Both the position numbers and the translations under genes were made by a program. The notes beneath the pieces are model-generated. The model searched no databases, was not told the origin of the DNA, and saw only the letters and a list, made by a program, of their open reading frames with translations. From Bradyrhizobium sp. CCGUVB1N3 (GTDB lineage: Bacteria > Pseudomonadota > Alphaproteobacteria > Rhizobiales > Xanthobacteraceae), in NCBI RefSeq assembly GCF_024199925.1, contig NZ_JANADR010000001.1, positions 2,852,001 to 2,916,000 of the forward strand: DNA of 64,000 nucleotides. Direction: 5' to 3'. This document shows positions 8,841-16,962 of this stretch, one piece after another; position 1 is the first letter of the stretch; every line of letters starts with the position of its first letter.

Positions 8841-10112
8841 ATGGCTAAACCTCGCAACTATTCTCTTGAGAGTCCGACCGCGCGGTTGAAGCTCGCTATT
8901 CAGAAGAAGCCCCATTGGCAACGGCTCGGCCCCGGCCTCTCGCTTGGCTATCGCCGCAACGAAGGCGCAGGCACCTGGTCGATCCGCGCTGCTGATGGCC
9001 AGGGCGGCGAGTGGCTGAAGAAGTTCGGCGTCGCCGACGACTTCGACAAGCCCGATGCAAAGACGATCTTCAACTACGGACAGGCCGTCACCGAAGCCCG
9101 CAAGCTGGTGCGCGGCGGCGACCAGGACGAGGTCGAGGAGGAGCAAGGCAATAAGCCCGTCACCCTCGGCATCGCGATGGACCGATACAAGGACGATCTG
9201 GTCTCGCGCGGCGCGAACGCCAGCAACGCCACGACCCCGAAGGGCCATCTGCCTGCCAGCCTCTTGAGCAAGCCGGTGCCGCTGCTCGATGCGCAGGAGC
9301 TGCGCAAGTGGCGCGATGGCCTGCTGCTGAAGATGGCCCCGGCCAGCGTCAACCGGTACTGCAAAGTCATCAGGGCCGCGCTCAACCTCGCCGCCGCGAG
9401 CGACCGGCGCATCAAGAACGAGCACGCCTGGACGACCGGGCTCGAAATGTTGCCGGATGCCAACGGGGTCAACAACGTCATCCTGACCGATGGGCAGGTC
9501 GTCAGCTTTGTCGCGGGTGCCTATGCCCACGACGAGAAGCTGGGCGAGTTCTCCGACGTGCTGGCCCAGAGCGGGACGCGGCCCTCGCAGGCTGCTCGCC
9601 TCTGCGTGCGGGACCTGATCGCGCACAAGACCGAGCCTCGGCTGATGATGCCGAAGTCGGCCAAGGGTGGCGGCCGCAACCGCACGAGCAAAAAGGTCGA
9701 GCGCTACAGCGTGCACATCACCCCGGCGCTGGCCGAACGGCTGGCGAAGTCGGCCAAGGGTCGGCCCGCGAACGCGCCGCTCCTGGTGCGGAGCAACGGC
9801 AAGACCTGGGGCGTCGATGGCAAGGGCGTCTCTGACGACTATCGCGACGACGTTGCCGAGGTCGTCAAGGCCATCGGGCTCGATCCGGACGAGGTCGGCA
9901 TGTACGCCTTGCGCCATAGCAGCATCGTCCGCAACCTCTTGCTCAACGTCCCCATCCGGGTCGTCGCGGCAAGCCACAACACGAGCGTCGTGGAAATCGA
10001 GCGGACCTATTCAAAGTTCATCACCGAGCATTCCGGCAGCCTCTCGCGCCGCGCTCTGCTTGATTACCAGCCCCCGCAGCCTGCTGATAGTGTGGTTCCC
10101 ATGGCTGCCTGA
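8841..10112 (+). CDS. int: tyrosine recombinase (phage integrase)
   Basis: A 423-residue tyrosine site-specific recombinase. An N-terminal arm-binding/SAM-like region precedes the catalytic domain. The first catalytic arginine lies in SGTRPSQAARL, the second box in MYALRHSSIVRN, and the final box has ASHNTSVVEIERTYSKF with the nucleophile tyrosine. All expected catalytic residues appear present. I chose the ATG at 8841; an in-frame ATG at 8829 sits directly on the AAGGA motif and is too close to it. A terminator follows about 95 bases after the stop. It marks the left edge of the prophage. Confidence 0.93.
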   Translation: MAKPRNYSLESPTARLKLAIQKKPHWQRLGPGLSLGYRRNEGAGTWSIRAADGQGGEWLKKFGVADDFDKPDAKTIFNYGQAVTEARKLVRGGDQDEVEEEQGNKPVTLGIAMDRYKDDLVSRGANASNATTPKGHLPASLLSKPVPLLDAQELRKWRDGLLLKMAPASVNRYCKVIRAALNLAAASDRRIKNEHAWTTGLEMLPDANGVNNVILTDGQVVSFVAGAYAHDEKLGEFSDVLAQSGTRPSQAARLCVRDLIAHKTEPRLMMPKSAKGGGRNRTSKKVERYSVHITPALAERLAKSAKGRPANAPLLVRSNGKTWGVDGKGVSDDYRDDVAEVVKAIGLDPDEVGMYALRHSSIVRNLLLNVPIRVVAASHNTSVVEIERTYSKFITEHSGSLSRRALLDYQPPQPADSVVPMAA

Positions 10113-10206
10113 TCGGCCCCGCAAACAAAAGGCTCCGCTTCCGGCGGGGATCGGAGTGCATCTCGGCGGCTCCGCAGCTCGCGCTCCGGCGTTGGTTCGA
10201 CCAAGT

Positions 10207-10231
10207 GCTCACTCCGGTGGGCTTCTTTTTT
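10207..10231 (+). terminator. intrinsic terminator after the integrase
   Basis: GCTCAC and GTGGGC form a six-pair stem with one G-T wobble around the tetraloop TCCG, followed at once by TTCTTTTTT. It lies about 95 bases after the integrase stop and just before the 3' end of the convergent PIN gene. Confidence 0.7.
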
Positions 10232-10235
10232 GGCA

Positions 10236-11228
10236 CTAAGAAAGCGGGTCGTCTTCTTCCGGCTCCGGTTTGCCCTTCTCGACGAGCTCTTCAAGGAGTT
10301 CGTAGTCGTCGTTCTTCAGACCACCACCGTACTTATCCAGCAGCTTCGCATAAAACTCGTGAACGTCGGGGTCGTCGATGATCCAGCCGACTTGGTTATT
10401 CTGCCCAGGGATTTTGATGAGCCGTTCGACCTGAGCAATGGTGAACTGATCGAACGTATCGAGCTTCCCGATATGCACGTGCGTGGATGCGAAACTGCCG
10501 CTATTGCTCAGGCTGTTAATGGCGATATCCGTCTCAACCTGACTCGCGATCTTGATGTCCGGGAAGCAATCCTTGAAGAAGTCGGAGATCTTCGAATAGT
10601 AGATCAGCGACGACTTCTTCTTGGTCTCCCATTCGTCCCGAAGGAACTCATTGAAAACGCCTTCGGATAACTGCGACCGATAATCCTTGTCCTCGGACAC
10701 GAGGTAGAGATCGGTCCCTTTATCTACCGTGACCAATAAGGTTTCCCAGTTCACCGCGTCGCCAAGGCTCTCGTTCTTCCAAGGCGGATTGCCGAGCCGC
10801 ACGCGTCTCAGTGCGTTCAAATAGTGATCGTCATCGAACTCCGGCTTCGTCGCCTTCTTGAACAGCCCGGTTACGACCTCATCTGCCTTAAGAGAAGTAT
10901 CCTTCGCATCGGCCATGATCTTGCTGACCAGCTCAGCATGCAGCTTGTCGGCCTTCTTGAGCAGCGCGCGAAGCTCATCGTATTCCTCGTAGTCCTTCGA
11001 GAATGCCGGGAAGGACGCATTGAATTTGGCCTCCCTCAGCTTCTTCATGGCATCGGAGATCTTGCCACCGCGATTGCGCCAGAACTCGTCCTCGACCTGC
11101 TTCGGAACAATGAGACTGATCTCTTTGTTCTTAACCAGGGCGACGAGCTTCTTCAGCTCCTCGATATCCTCGCTCGTCAGGTAATAGAACGACAGCAGGA
11201 CGTTGGTATCGATAAAAAGCGTGATCAT
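10236..11228 (-). CDS. PIN-domain (DUF4935-like) protein
   Basis: A 330-residue protein whose N-terminal half is a PIN nuclease fold. It has ITLFIDTNVLLSFY with the first catalytic aspartate, VEDEFWR with the conserved acidic residue, GDAVNWETLL with further acidic residues and YLVSEDKDYRS as the last box. It fits the DUF4935 group of RNase-like PIN proteins found in mobile elements. The C-terminal 100 residues have no recognised domain and end in an acidic tail. It lies beside the integrase and is not part of the ATGA-linked phage operon, so it is probably cargo. A defence or toxin role is inferred, and no antitoxin gene is adjacent. Confidence 0.75.
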   Translation of the reverse strand: MITLFIDTNVLLSFYYLTSEDIEELKKLVALVKNKEISLIVPKQVEDEFWRNRGGKISDAMKKLREAKFNASFPAFSKDYEEYDELRALLKKADKLHAELVSKIMADAKDTSLKADEVVTGLFKKATKPEFDDDHYLNALRRVRLGNPPWKNESLGDAVNWETLLVTVDKGTDLYLVSEDKDYRSQLSEGVFNEFLRDEWETKKKSSLIYYSKISDFFKDCFPDIKIASQVETDIAINSLSNSGSFASTHVHIGKLDTFDQFTIAQVERLIKIPGQNNQVGWIIDDPDVHEFYAKLLDKYGGGLKNDDYELLEELVEKGKPEPEEDDPLS

Positions 11229-11302
11229 GTGCCACTCGTTTGCCGGGCGGAGTGAACGGCACGGGCGCGTTTTTTTAAGGGCTCCCGCAGAGGTTTAGCG
11301 CC

Positions 11303-12079
11303 TCAAGGTGCCAGGTCTTGCCAAGTCTCGATGAGGAATGTGGCCATCGTGCCTGCGAGGTTCACGGCTAGCTACGCGTGCCGCGGCGCCGGCCGCACCG
11401 CGGCCTTTCCCTTGCCATGGGCGTCACCGATCTTATTACGCAGCGACCCCAGGCCTTCCACCACACTTGTCGCGCCGCCTAGTATCCTCTTGAAGGCTTC
11501 TTCGGCATGCTGGCTAGGGGCGATATTGAGCTTTAAGGCCACAGCGCGGTAGAGCCCTGGCAAGTCGTCGTTGTCGCTATAGCTCCCGCCGGTCTCGTCC
11601 AAAATATGCTTACAAGTGGTCTCAAGCAGCGTGTGCGCGCTGGTAATCGCTCCTTCGGGGTCCGCGTGACGGCGCTCAAGTGCTCTGCTCCAGACGGCAT
11701 GTACGCCGTCAGGATCAACGGACTTCAGCACATCAGTGGCGACACTATCGACGGGCGCCGTGTTCCTCTTTTCCAGAAAGTCAAATAGGGGTGTCAGGCC
11801 GTCGCGGGCATGTCGACGGCGCTTCTCCCAATGCCCGCTAGTCCCGGTCGGCAGGTCTTTGACGTAAGACCAGAAATGATTGAGATCTCGGGAGGTCCGC
11901 ACGAACTGCGGCAGCAAAGCCTGCAGCGTCTCGTCACCCATCAGCATGCCGCGCAGTTGTGCGTACATCCCGGTCTGACTTCGGTCGCCTTCGCAGGCGG
12001 CCAGGAGGATGTTTTCCATCATCCTGGCCTGCTCCAACGAAGTATCTGGGATGTCGTCGAACATGCCCCCGAGTATCAT
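11303..12079 (-). pseudogene. abortive infection (Abi_C) protein interrupted by an in-frame amber codon
   Basis: The frame from 12079 encodes 235 residues, with an N-terminal helical domain and the Abi_C region (TSAHTLLETTCKHILDE, then LRNKIGDAHGKG). It stops at TAG (11372-11374). The same frame continues without further stops to TGA at 11303-11305 and encodes LAVNLAGTMATFLIETW, which is the normal end of Abi_C proteins. The position of the TAG is usually a charged residue, so a single base change is the likely cause. The start at 12079 has TCTGGAG six bases upstream. A shortened product or amber read-through are both possible. Confidence 0.7.
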
Positions 12080-12284
12080 AGCGGCTCCAGAGTCGCCACC
12101 CCTGAAGCGACAACGAGGAAAGTGACGGCCCCCCACCAGTCCTCCAGCATTCATGCCACGGCTGCCAGTCTGGGATAGGCATCCGCGCCGCAGGCTGAGG
12201 CGTCGGAGCCGTCCGTTACGATGCAACATTAAGGCTGCATCGAAGCGGAATGACTCAGAACTCACCCTGCTGGCCGTGCCTCGA

Positions 12285-12464
12285 CTAGGCGAGGCTCTTT
12301 TTGCGCTCTGCGGTCGCGCGCTTGACGCGCTCACGGTGGCATTTCTTGCAGACCGTCATAGTCGCGTCCCGGAGGCCGGGGCGCACCTGGACATAGAAGT
12401 CGCGGAGCGGCTTCTCCTTGCTGCACGCCTTGCAGACCTTGGTCGCGATAACCTGCGTGTTCAT
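12285..12464 (-). CDS. small zinc-finger phage protein
   Basis: A 59-residue protein with two CxxC pairs (CKACSKEKPLRDF and TVCKKCHRERVKR), a pattern seen in small phage zinc-binding proteins and HNH accessory domains. The C-terminus is strongly basic. Its ATG overlaps the stop of the preceding gene (ATGA at 12461-12464). It is the last gene of the leftward early operon. DNA binding is likely from charge and zinc knuckles, but no function is known. Confidence 0.65.
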   Translation of the reverse strand: MNTQVIATKVCKACSKEKPLRDFYVQVRPGLRDATMTVCKKCHRERVKRATAERKKSLA

Positions 12465-12826
12465 CGTCCGCTGATCTCCGTCATCTTTCCGCAATGGAAG
12501 CACCTCGTTCGCCTGCGGTCGCGGAGCCGCTGCATTTCCTCGATATAGTTTGCACGCGAGCGGGACCACTGCGTCTCCTCGCTCGCCATTATCCGCAGGA
12601 CGAACATCGGGTCGAGCCGCGTATGGCAGCGCTCGCATTCCACCTCGGTCTCGCCCTCGCGCAGATAGTAGGTCACCGGGACGAAGCCGCGCCCTTCGAC
12701 GTAGTAGGACCGATGATCGCAGCCGTCGCGGTCGCCCCAGCGGTTGACCACCTTGAGGAACGACGGCTCGCCAGCGGGCGGGTCCTTGAACCTGACCGGG
12801 ATGCGCGAAATCTTATCGTCGCCCAT
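12461..12826 (-). CDS. zinc-ribbon phage protein of unknown function
   Basis: A protein of 121 residues with two separated CxxC pairs (VECERCHTRLDP and TRCFHCGKM) that could form one zinc ribbon. The N-terminal half contains a CDH motif (GCDHRSYYVEGRG). I start it at MGDDK (12826). Its stop overlaps the start of the next gene, so it is translated as part of the chain. No family is recognised with confidence. Confidence 0.6.
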   Translation of the reverse strand: MGDDKISRIPVRFKDPPAGEPSFLKVVNRWGDRDGCDHRSYYVEGRGFVPVTYYLREGETEVECERCHTRLDPMFVLRIMASEETQWSRSRANYIEEMQRLRDRRRTRCFHCGKMTEISGR

Positions 12827-12827
12827 C

Positions 12828-13220
12828 TCACGCTCCTTTGCGGCCAAACTTGCGCTTCGGCCAGCGGCTACGCGGGCGCGGCTCGCCCCGATCCTTGGCC
12901 AGGAGCCGCGCCCGGAATCCCTCCTGGGCCTTTTCGATCCGGCGCGTCTTTGCCATCTGCGGAATGTCGCGCTCGCGCGTCTTGACGTTGTGCTCCTCGA
13001 TTAGCATCGGCGTCAGGTTCCAGAACTCATCCGAGCCGCCTTGCGCGTGATAGAGCCCGTGGTCGAACCGAAACAGCGAGAGCACCTGGTCCTCGGTCAT
13101 CTTCACCGCATCCTCGTGCGGAATGATCTTGACCAGCTTGCCGGTGCCATCGTCCGTCAGCATCTCGCAAAGCGTCGCCGCCAGCTTCGTCTTGAACGAG
13201 ATGTGGCCGCGCCGCCTCAT
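12828..13220 (-). CDS. HNH-like phage protein
   Basis: A 130-residue basic protein. The middle reads FRFDHGLYHAQGGSDEFWNL followed by TPMLIEEHNVKT, a degenerate HNH-type pattern found in prophages of Rhizobiales, with H in DHG, N in WNL and H in EEH. It should act on phage DNA if active. The start at 13220 overlaps the stop of the endonuclease VII-like gene (ATGA at 13217-13220). Confidence 0.6.
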   Translation of the reverse strand: MRRRGHISFKTKLAATLCEMLTDDGTGKLVKIIPHEDAVKMTEDQVLSLFRFDHGLYHAQGGSDEFWNLTPMLIEEHNVKTRERDIPQMAKTRRIEKAQEGFRARLLAKDRGEPRPRSRWPKRKFGRKGA

Positions 13221-13669
13221 TCCTTGACCGGCTCGCCGCTCCAAAACGCAAGCTGATTAGGCTCGCGTTTCCTAGTTTGCGCTTCGTGTAAAGGCATTTC
13301 ATGTCGCTCCGCTAGGTACTTAGCGGCACAGCTCAGAGCGTCCGGGCTTTCCTTGAAGTACCCGAGGCCAAGATTGCAGTCTCGGCACAACAGACCTCTA
13401 ACAACGCCGCTTGCTTTGTGGTGGTCGACGTACAGTTTCAGGGACTTGTTACAGATTGCGCAAAGGTACGATTGCGCCTTTGCCATCGCGTCATATTGAT
13501 CCGGCCTCAGACCGTAGCGCATCATCAGCTTGGTGATGCGCCGCTTGTCTTTGCATGTGGCTGCGTAGCGCCGATTTGCAGCCCGCACTTTTGCTAGATT
13601 TTTTGCGCGGTAAGTTGCGGAATAACTCCGACACTTAGATCGGTCCCTGATACGCACTCTACTGATCAT
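13217..13669 (-). CDS. endonuclease VII-like HNH nuclease
   Basis: A His-Me finger nuclease resembling T4 recombination endonuclease VII, which cleaves branched DNA. The core has LCAICNKSLKLYVDHHKASG, with DHH as catalytic motif, then VRGLLCRDCNLGLGYFKES. The four cysteines form the zinc site. The N-terminus is basic. The start is uncertain: ATG at 13669 directly abuts AAGGAG, and a GTG at 13657 would be better spaced. In a phage it would resolve recombination intermediates before packaging. Confidence 0.8.
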   Translation of the reverse strand: MISRVRIRDRSKCRSYSATYRAKNLAKVRAANRRYAATCKDKRRITKLMMRYGLRPDQYDAMAKAQSYLCAICNKSLKLYVDHHKASGVVRGLLCRDCNLGLGYFKESPDALSCAAKYLAERHEMPLHEAQTRKREPNQLAFWSGEPVKE

Positions 13670-13847
13670 CTCCTTCGTCAATAGGTTCCGACGCTGGATA
13701 ATTCGTGTCGGTCAGCACGTCGGGCCGATAGCGGCCGAGCTTCTCCTTCCGGCACTTGTCGCAGACCCGGCACAGCGGAATGCCGCGCGCATCGTGTTCC
13801 CACCACGACTGCTTGCCGGACCCGCAGAGGCAAAGATTGTCGGCCAT
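13659..13847 (-). CDS. small cysteine-rich phage protein
   Basis: A 62-residue protein with LCLCGSG near the start and CRVCDKCRKEKLG in the middle, suggesting a bound zinc ion. It overlaps or abuts the endonuclease VII gene and is probably translationally coupled to it. Unknown function. Confidence 0.55.
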   Translation of the reverse strand: MADNLCLCGSGKQSWWEHDARGIPLCRVCDKCRKEKLGRYRPDVLTDTNYPASEPIDEGDDQ

Positions 13848-13858
13848 ACTTGTGTTCC

Positions 13859-14035
13859 TCATCTCGGCTTCAGCGGCCTCGGCGTTTCGTAAATCGTCAC
13901 CAGCTCGACCACGGCGAACTGCTCCTGGTACTGGCAGTCTGCGGCCAGCGTGTCGGCTAACTGCATGGCCTGGTCTGCCTTGTGCAGCTCGGCCACGATC
14001 TCGCCCTTGGTCTGGTTGATGACGCGGGAGGTCAT
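13859..14035 (-). CDS. short conserved-type phage protein, unknown function
   Basis: A 58-codon frame starting at ATG 14035 and ending TGA at 13859. The product begins MTSRVINQTKGEIVAELHKA and has no cysteines and no membrane segment. It fills the gap between two coupled genes and its ATG overlaps the preceding stop (14032), so it fits the operon pattern. Confidence 0.55.
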   Translation of the reverse strand: MTSRVINQTKGEIVAELHKADQAMQLADTLAADCQYQEQFAVVELVTIYETPRPLKPR

Positions 14036-14283
14036 TGCAGCCGCTCTTTCACCTGATCGGCGATCATCTGCCGCGTATACGCCGCCCAGTGGTCGAACTC
14101 GTCCACGGCATCGAGCGGATTGATGAAAGGGACCGTCGTGAACACGGAGACGGCCATGCAGCCGATGATGTTGTACGCAACCCCTGAGGTCACGCCGTTG
14201 ATGAGGGTGAGCAGCACGTTGGCGGCATCGCGACCGATATCCGCGTCCCGCTCAGCCATCTCCTCGTCCTGCTCTACGCTCAT
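14032..14283 (-). CDS. phage protein with possible membrane segment
   Basis: 83 residues starting at ATG 14283, which overlaps the stop of the gene before it. The middle (residues 24-45, NVLLTLINGV to GCMAVSVFTT) is hydrophobic and could cross the membrane or form a buried helix. It is acidic at the N-terminus. No family recognised. Confidence 0.55.
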   Translation of the reverse strand: MSVEQDEEMAERDADIGRDAANVLLTLINGVTSGVAYNIIGCMAVSVFTTVPFINPLDAVDEFDHWAAYTRQMIADQVKERLQ

Positions 14284-14651
14284 GACGCTGTTGGTCCCAT
14301 GATTTCGCGGAAGTGCTCGCGGCAGACGTAGCTCGTCAGCGGGTGCCTGACGGGCTGAGGGTCGTCGGCGAAGACCACTTCCTCGACCTTGTGCGCGGCG
14401 GGCTCGCCGCAGAAACAACGCTCGCCCTCGCGGCTGCCGGGATGCGCCGCTGATCGCTCGACCAGGCCGAGTAGCCAGACCACCAGATTGGCGCGGTCAG
14501 GCAGCACCAGCTCGTTGCCGGGGTTCGCCTCGCGCCAGCGGCCGACCGCCCGCATGTCGGCCTCCCACTGCAGATCGAAAATGTCCTGCAGCTCGGCTGC
14601 CTCTTCCTTGGCTGCGGCCAGCTCGGCCCGCAGGGTCTCGAGTTCGTTCAC
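14280..14651 (-). CDS. phage protein with N-terminal coiled coil and cysteine pair
   Basis: 123 residues. Residues 1-35 are a leucine/glutamate-rich coiled coil (LETLRAELAAAKEEAAELQD). The C-terminal half has RCFCGEPAAHK and a later YVCREHF, which could bind zinc. ATGA overlaps join it to both neighbours. Unknown role. Confidence 0.6.
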   Translation of the reverse strand: MNELETLRAELAAAKEEAAELQDIFDLQWEADMRAVGRWREANPGNELVLPDRANLVVWLLGLVERSAAHPGSREGERCFCGEPAAHKVEEVVFADDPQPVRHPLTSYVCREHFREIMGPTAS

Positions 14652-15325
14652 TTCAGCACCTTCTGAATTTCGGACAGCGACTTCTCGATCTTGTCGGCCA
14701 AAGCGAACAAGCGCTGCGCTTCATCAAAGGGTTGCCGCAGCGCTTTGATGTCGAGGAGAAGCTTTCCTGCTTGCATGATGTGATCGCGGATCTCCTCATT
14801 GCCAACTTCGTCGCCGAAATTTTCTTCTCGGATCACGCGCACCCAGGCGCGCGGCACGCCGAGATCGGTCGCCACCTTCTCGTCAGTCCAGCCGCGCCCG
14901 TAGCCGACCTTGCCGTCGATGTAGACTTCGTTCAGCTTTTCAAAGACGATGCGTCGATCCTCGCGCGTCATCACCCTGGCGTTCTCCTGCACGACCTGCA
15001 GCGGCGGCTCGATCTTAGTCACCACGGGCTTCTCCTCAGATTTCCGGATTGCTGCAAACTTCGCTGCGTTGAAGCATTTGGGGCAGCGGTGGGCCGTTGC
15101 GGTCTTGCCGATGCGCCAACCCTTCTGCTCCAGCTTGCGCGCGATGAACTGCCATTCGATGTTGCTGTCCGTGCCGCGACCATTCGCCATCACGTTCACC
15201 GGGAGCGGAACGGCAGCCTCGCAATTCGGGGCTCCGCATCGGGCGATGATGCCCCGCACCAGTCTGCCGTCATCGCCGTAAGGCACTCGCGCATGCTCGA
15301 AAACAGTCGAGACGACGTTACTCAT
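14648..15325 (-). CDS. phage protein with zinc pair and coiled-coil tail
   Basis: 225 residues in three parts. Residues 1-90 contain CGAPNCEAAVPLP and HRCPKCFNA, likely a zinc-binding unit. Residues 115-160 resemble a helix-turn-helix (GWTDEKVATDLGVPRAWVRV). The C-terminal 60 residues are a predicted coiled coil. This arrangement suggests a DNA-binding regulator, but I do not recognise the family. It overlaps the TSCPD gene by eight bases. Confidence 0.6.
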   Translation of the reverse strand: MSNVVSTVFEHARVPYGDDGRLVRGIIARCGAPNCEAAVPLPVNVMANGRGTDSNIEWQFIARKLEQKGWRIGKTATAHRCPKCFNAAKFAAIRKSEEKPVVTKIEPPLQVVQENARVMTREDRRIVFEKLNEVYIDGKVGYGRGWTDEKVATDLGVPRAWVRVIREENFGDEVGNEEIRDHIMQAGKLLLDIKALRQPFDEAQRLFALADKIEKSLSEIQKVLK

Positions 15326-15647
15326 CTTTCGCCCTCGCTTCCGGAAGGAGTCGGTCGATCACCGCGCCGATGATCGAGGACGGCTGGCCCTGGCCGTCGC
15401 GGGTGATGGCGCTTGCTATGTTCTCGATCTGCGCGCCGTATTGCAGCGCGAGCGACAACAGAACCGCACCATCACGCGCGATAGCCTCGACGGCCTCGCC
15501 GCTCTTGCCGCCCGAGATGAAGACCTCACCAAGCGCGCCGTCCTCGTAGAAGCCGAGCGTGACGGCATAGCTGCGATTGAGACCTCCGATGCTGATATCG
15601 AAGGTCTCGGCGCTGCGGCGCATCGGCAAGGTCCGGCGATCGGTCAC
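15318..15647 (-). CDS. stand-alone TSCPD domain protein (ribonucleotide reductase-like)
   Basis: 109 residues matching the TSCPD domain found at the C-terminus of class II (B12-dependent) ribonucleotide reductases. The stretches GALGEVFISGGKSGEAVEA, AIARDGAVLLSLALQYGA and ITRDGQGQPSSIIGAVIDRL are characteristic. There is no catalytic reductase barrel nearby, so the protein cannot reduce nucleotides alone. It may bind or regulate the host enzyme. It sits inside the early operon between two coupled genes. Confidence 0.75.
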   Translation of the reverse strand: MTDRRTLPMRRSAETFDISIGGLNRSYAVTLGFYEDGALGEVFISGGKSGEAVEAIARDGAVLLSLALQYGAQIENIASAITRDGQGQPSSIIGAVIDRLLPEARAKDE

Positions 15648-15853
15648 CGCATGTATTCCCGGTGATACTCGTCAGTGTCCAGGTCGACGATATCGACCCA
15701 ACCGACGTCGGCGCGCTGGCGGAAAGCCGCCAGCTCAACCACCAGGCTGGCCTCGGTGGCGTGCACCGTCGTGATCGCGCACATGCCGCGCCGCTTCCCG
15801 TTATCGGGGTCCTCGACGCCGTAGAACGCAGATACACGCCAGCGCCAAGCCAT
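15644..15853 (-). CDS. small phage protein, unknown function
   Basis: 69 residues starting MAWRWRVSAFYGVED. An aspartate-rich C-terminal part (DIVDLDTDEYHREYMR) follows a helical centre. The ATG overlaps the upstream stop at 15853. No homologous family recognised. Confidence 0.5.
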   Translation of the reverse strand: MAWRWRVSAFYGVEDPDNGKRRGMCAITTVHATEASLVVELAAFRQRADVGWVDIVDLDTDEYHREYMR

Positions 15854-16038
15854 CACGCTGCCTCGGCGATCTTCGGCTTGCGCACCCGGCGCTCGCTTTC
15901 GAGCGCACCGGAAACCTGGCGGATGCAGGAGATCAGGTCGTTAGCCTGCGCCTTGGTGGTGATCGCCGCAGTGATCTGCAATTCGAGCGCGTCGTTCTCG
16001 GTCTTCAACTGGATGTCGGCCCCCTTGGGAATACGCAT
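15853..16038 (-). CDS. small phage protein, unknown function
   Basis: 61 residues starting MRIPKGADIQLKTENDALEL, largely helical with a basic C-terminus (RRVRKPKIAEAA). The gene is coupled to the one downstream by an ATGA overlap. No recognised domain. Confidence 0.5.
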   Translation of the reverse strand: MRIPKGADIQLKTENDALELQITAAITTKAQANDLISCIRQVSGALESERRVRKPKIAEAA

Positions 16039-16077
16039 CGACTTCTCTCCTTGTTGCCAGGACCGGCCTGGCGTTGC

Positions 16078-16272
16078 TTAAGACGCTTCGTGAAGGATGA
16101 TGTGCATGACCTCGGTCAGCCGCGCCTGGTAGGCGACGGCGATCAGGCCCAGGCTGTCCGCGAATTGCTTGTCGTTCTTCAGCTCCATCAAGAACGCGGT
16201 GATGGCAACACGGACCGACATGCTCTGGCCTTCGGTCAGCGTGTGCCCATCGATCGTGATCGTTGCTTCCAT
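16078..16272 (-). CDS. small phage protein, unknown function
   Basis: 64 residues starting MEATITIDGHTLTEGQSMSV. The first 20 residues look like a beta hairpin and the rest is helical. This pattern is common in rhizobial prophages without a known role. The start overlaps the preceding stop. Confidence 0.55.
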   Translation of the reverse strand: MEATITIDGHTLTEGQSMSVRVAITAFLMELKNDKQFADSLGLIAVAYQARLTEVMHIILHEAS

Positions 16273-16484
16273 CACGGCCGCTCCATCTCTTTGAACATCT
16301 CGGTCTGCGGCGCTTCGGCGGCGGCCAGAGCGCGATAATCCTGGCCAATCGTCACCATCAGGTCGATCTCGCGCTTCGCCTGGGCCTCGGTCATGAAGCC
16401 GTCAGCGACGCGCCGCCGATAGACGTGCTTGCGGTAGCCGATTTCGCGCAGCACGCAGCGCAGCTTGTCGGTGGTGGTGGTCAT
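16272..16484 (-). CDS. small phage protein, unknown function
   Basis: 70 residues starting MTTTTDKLRCVLREIGYRKH. It is helical, with a basic centre (HVYRRRVADGF) and a segment TEAQAKREIDLMVTIGQDYR of a kind common in small phage helical proteins. The start touches the stop of the helix-turn-helix gene (TGATG). Confidence 0.6.
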   Translation of the reverse strand: MTTTTDKLRCVLREIGYRKHVYRRRVADGFMTEAQAKREIDLMVTIGQDYRALAAAEAPQTEMFKEMERP

Positions 16485-16720
16485 CACGTCCCCTCCAGTT
16501 CGCGCGCCCTGAGCCAGGCCTGTGCGCTCTCGACGGAGATTAGCACTCGCCGACCGGCGCGAAATTCCTTCGGACCCTTGCCCTCGTCGCGCAGGTTGAA
16601 GTAGTGCCGCTCCGAAATGCGGAAGGCACGGCAAAACTCGGAGACCGTGTAGGCAAGCTGAGTCATCGGGGCCTCCGGCTTCTTGCGTGATTTGGCTTTC
16701 GCTCTCGCGGCGGACATCAT
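16484..16720 (-). CDS. excisionase/AlpA-like helix-turn-helix protein
   Basis: 78 residues. After a basic leader, MTQLAYTVSEFCRAFRISER begins a MerR/excisionase-type winged helix, followed by RHYFNLRDEGKGPKEF and RVLISVESAQAWL. Such proteins bind attachment sites or early promoters. I start it at 16720, where the ATG overlaps the previous stop. It is a candidate directionality factor for the integrase, although it lies 7 kb from it. Confidence 0.65.
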   Translation of the reverse strand: MMSAARAKAKSRKKPEAPMTQLAYTVSEFCRAFRISERHYFNLRDEGKGPKEFRAGRRVLISVESAQAWLRARELEGT

Positions 16721-16962
16721 CAGTGCGCCCCCATCCGACGATGCAGGTATGCGTTGATCTGTTTGATTTCGTCTGCGACGCACCGGTCGAAAAGCCCGTG
16801 CATCTGCTGCTGATGCGTGGGCGCGAAGCAGGCGACGTATTCGGCGACCAGATAGGCGAGCGTTGCGCCCTCGCTGTCGCAGTCCATGTCGCCGCTGGCC
16901 AGGTGGAATGCCTCAATCAGCTTGGTGACGTTGTCGGCGATCTTGTTTTCATCAACCGGCAT
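16720..16962 (-). CDS. small phage protein, unknown function
   Basis: 80 residues from ATG 16962 (MPVDENKIADNVTKLIEAFH). It is acidic and helical, with no cysteine pairs. It is the first protein gene after the tRNA in this operon. Unknown function. Confidence 0.5.
   Translation of the reverse strand: MPVDENKIADNVTKLIEAFHLASGDMDCDSEGATLAYLVAEYVACFAPTHQQQMHGLFDRCVADEIKQINAYLHRRMGAH

Noticed and set aside
8814..9977. Minus-strand frame covering the integrase
   Set aside because: The plus-strand integrase has complete catalytic motifs; the opposing frame shows no domain.
11372..11374. Idea that the phage tRNA suppresses the amber codon in the Abi_C gene
   Set aside because: The anticodon is GAA, which reads phenylalanine codons, not UAG.
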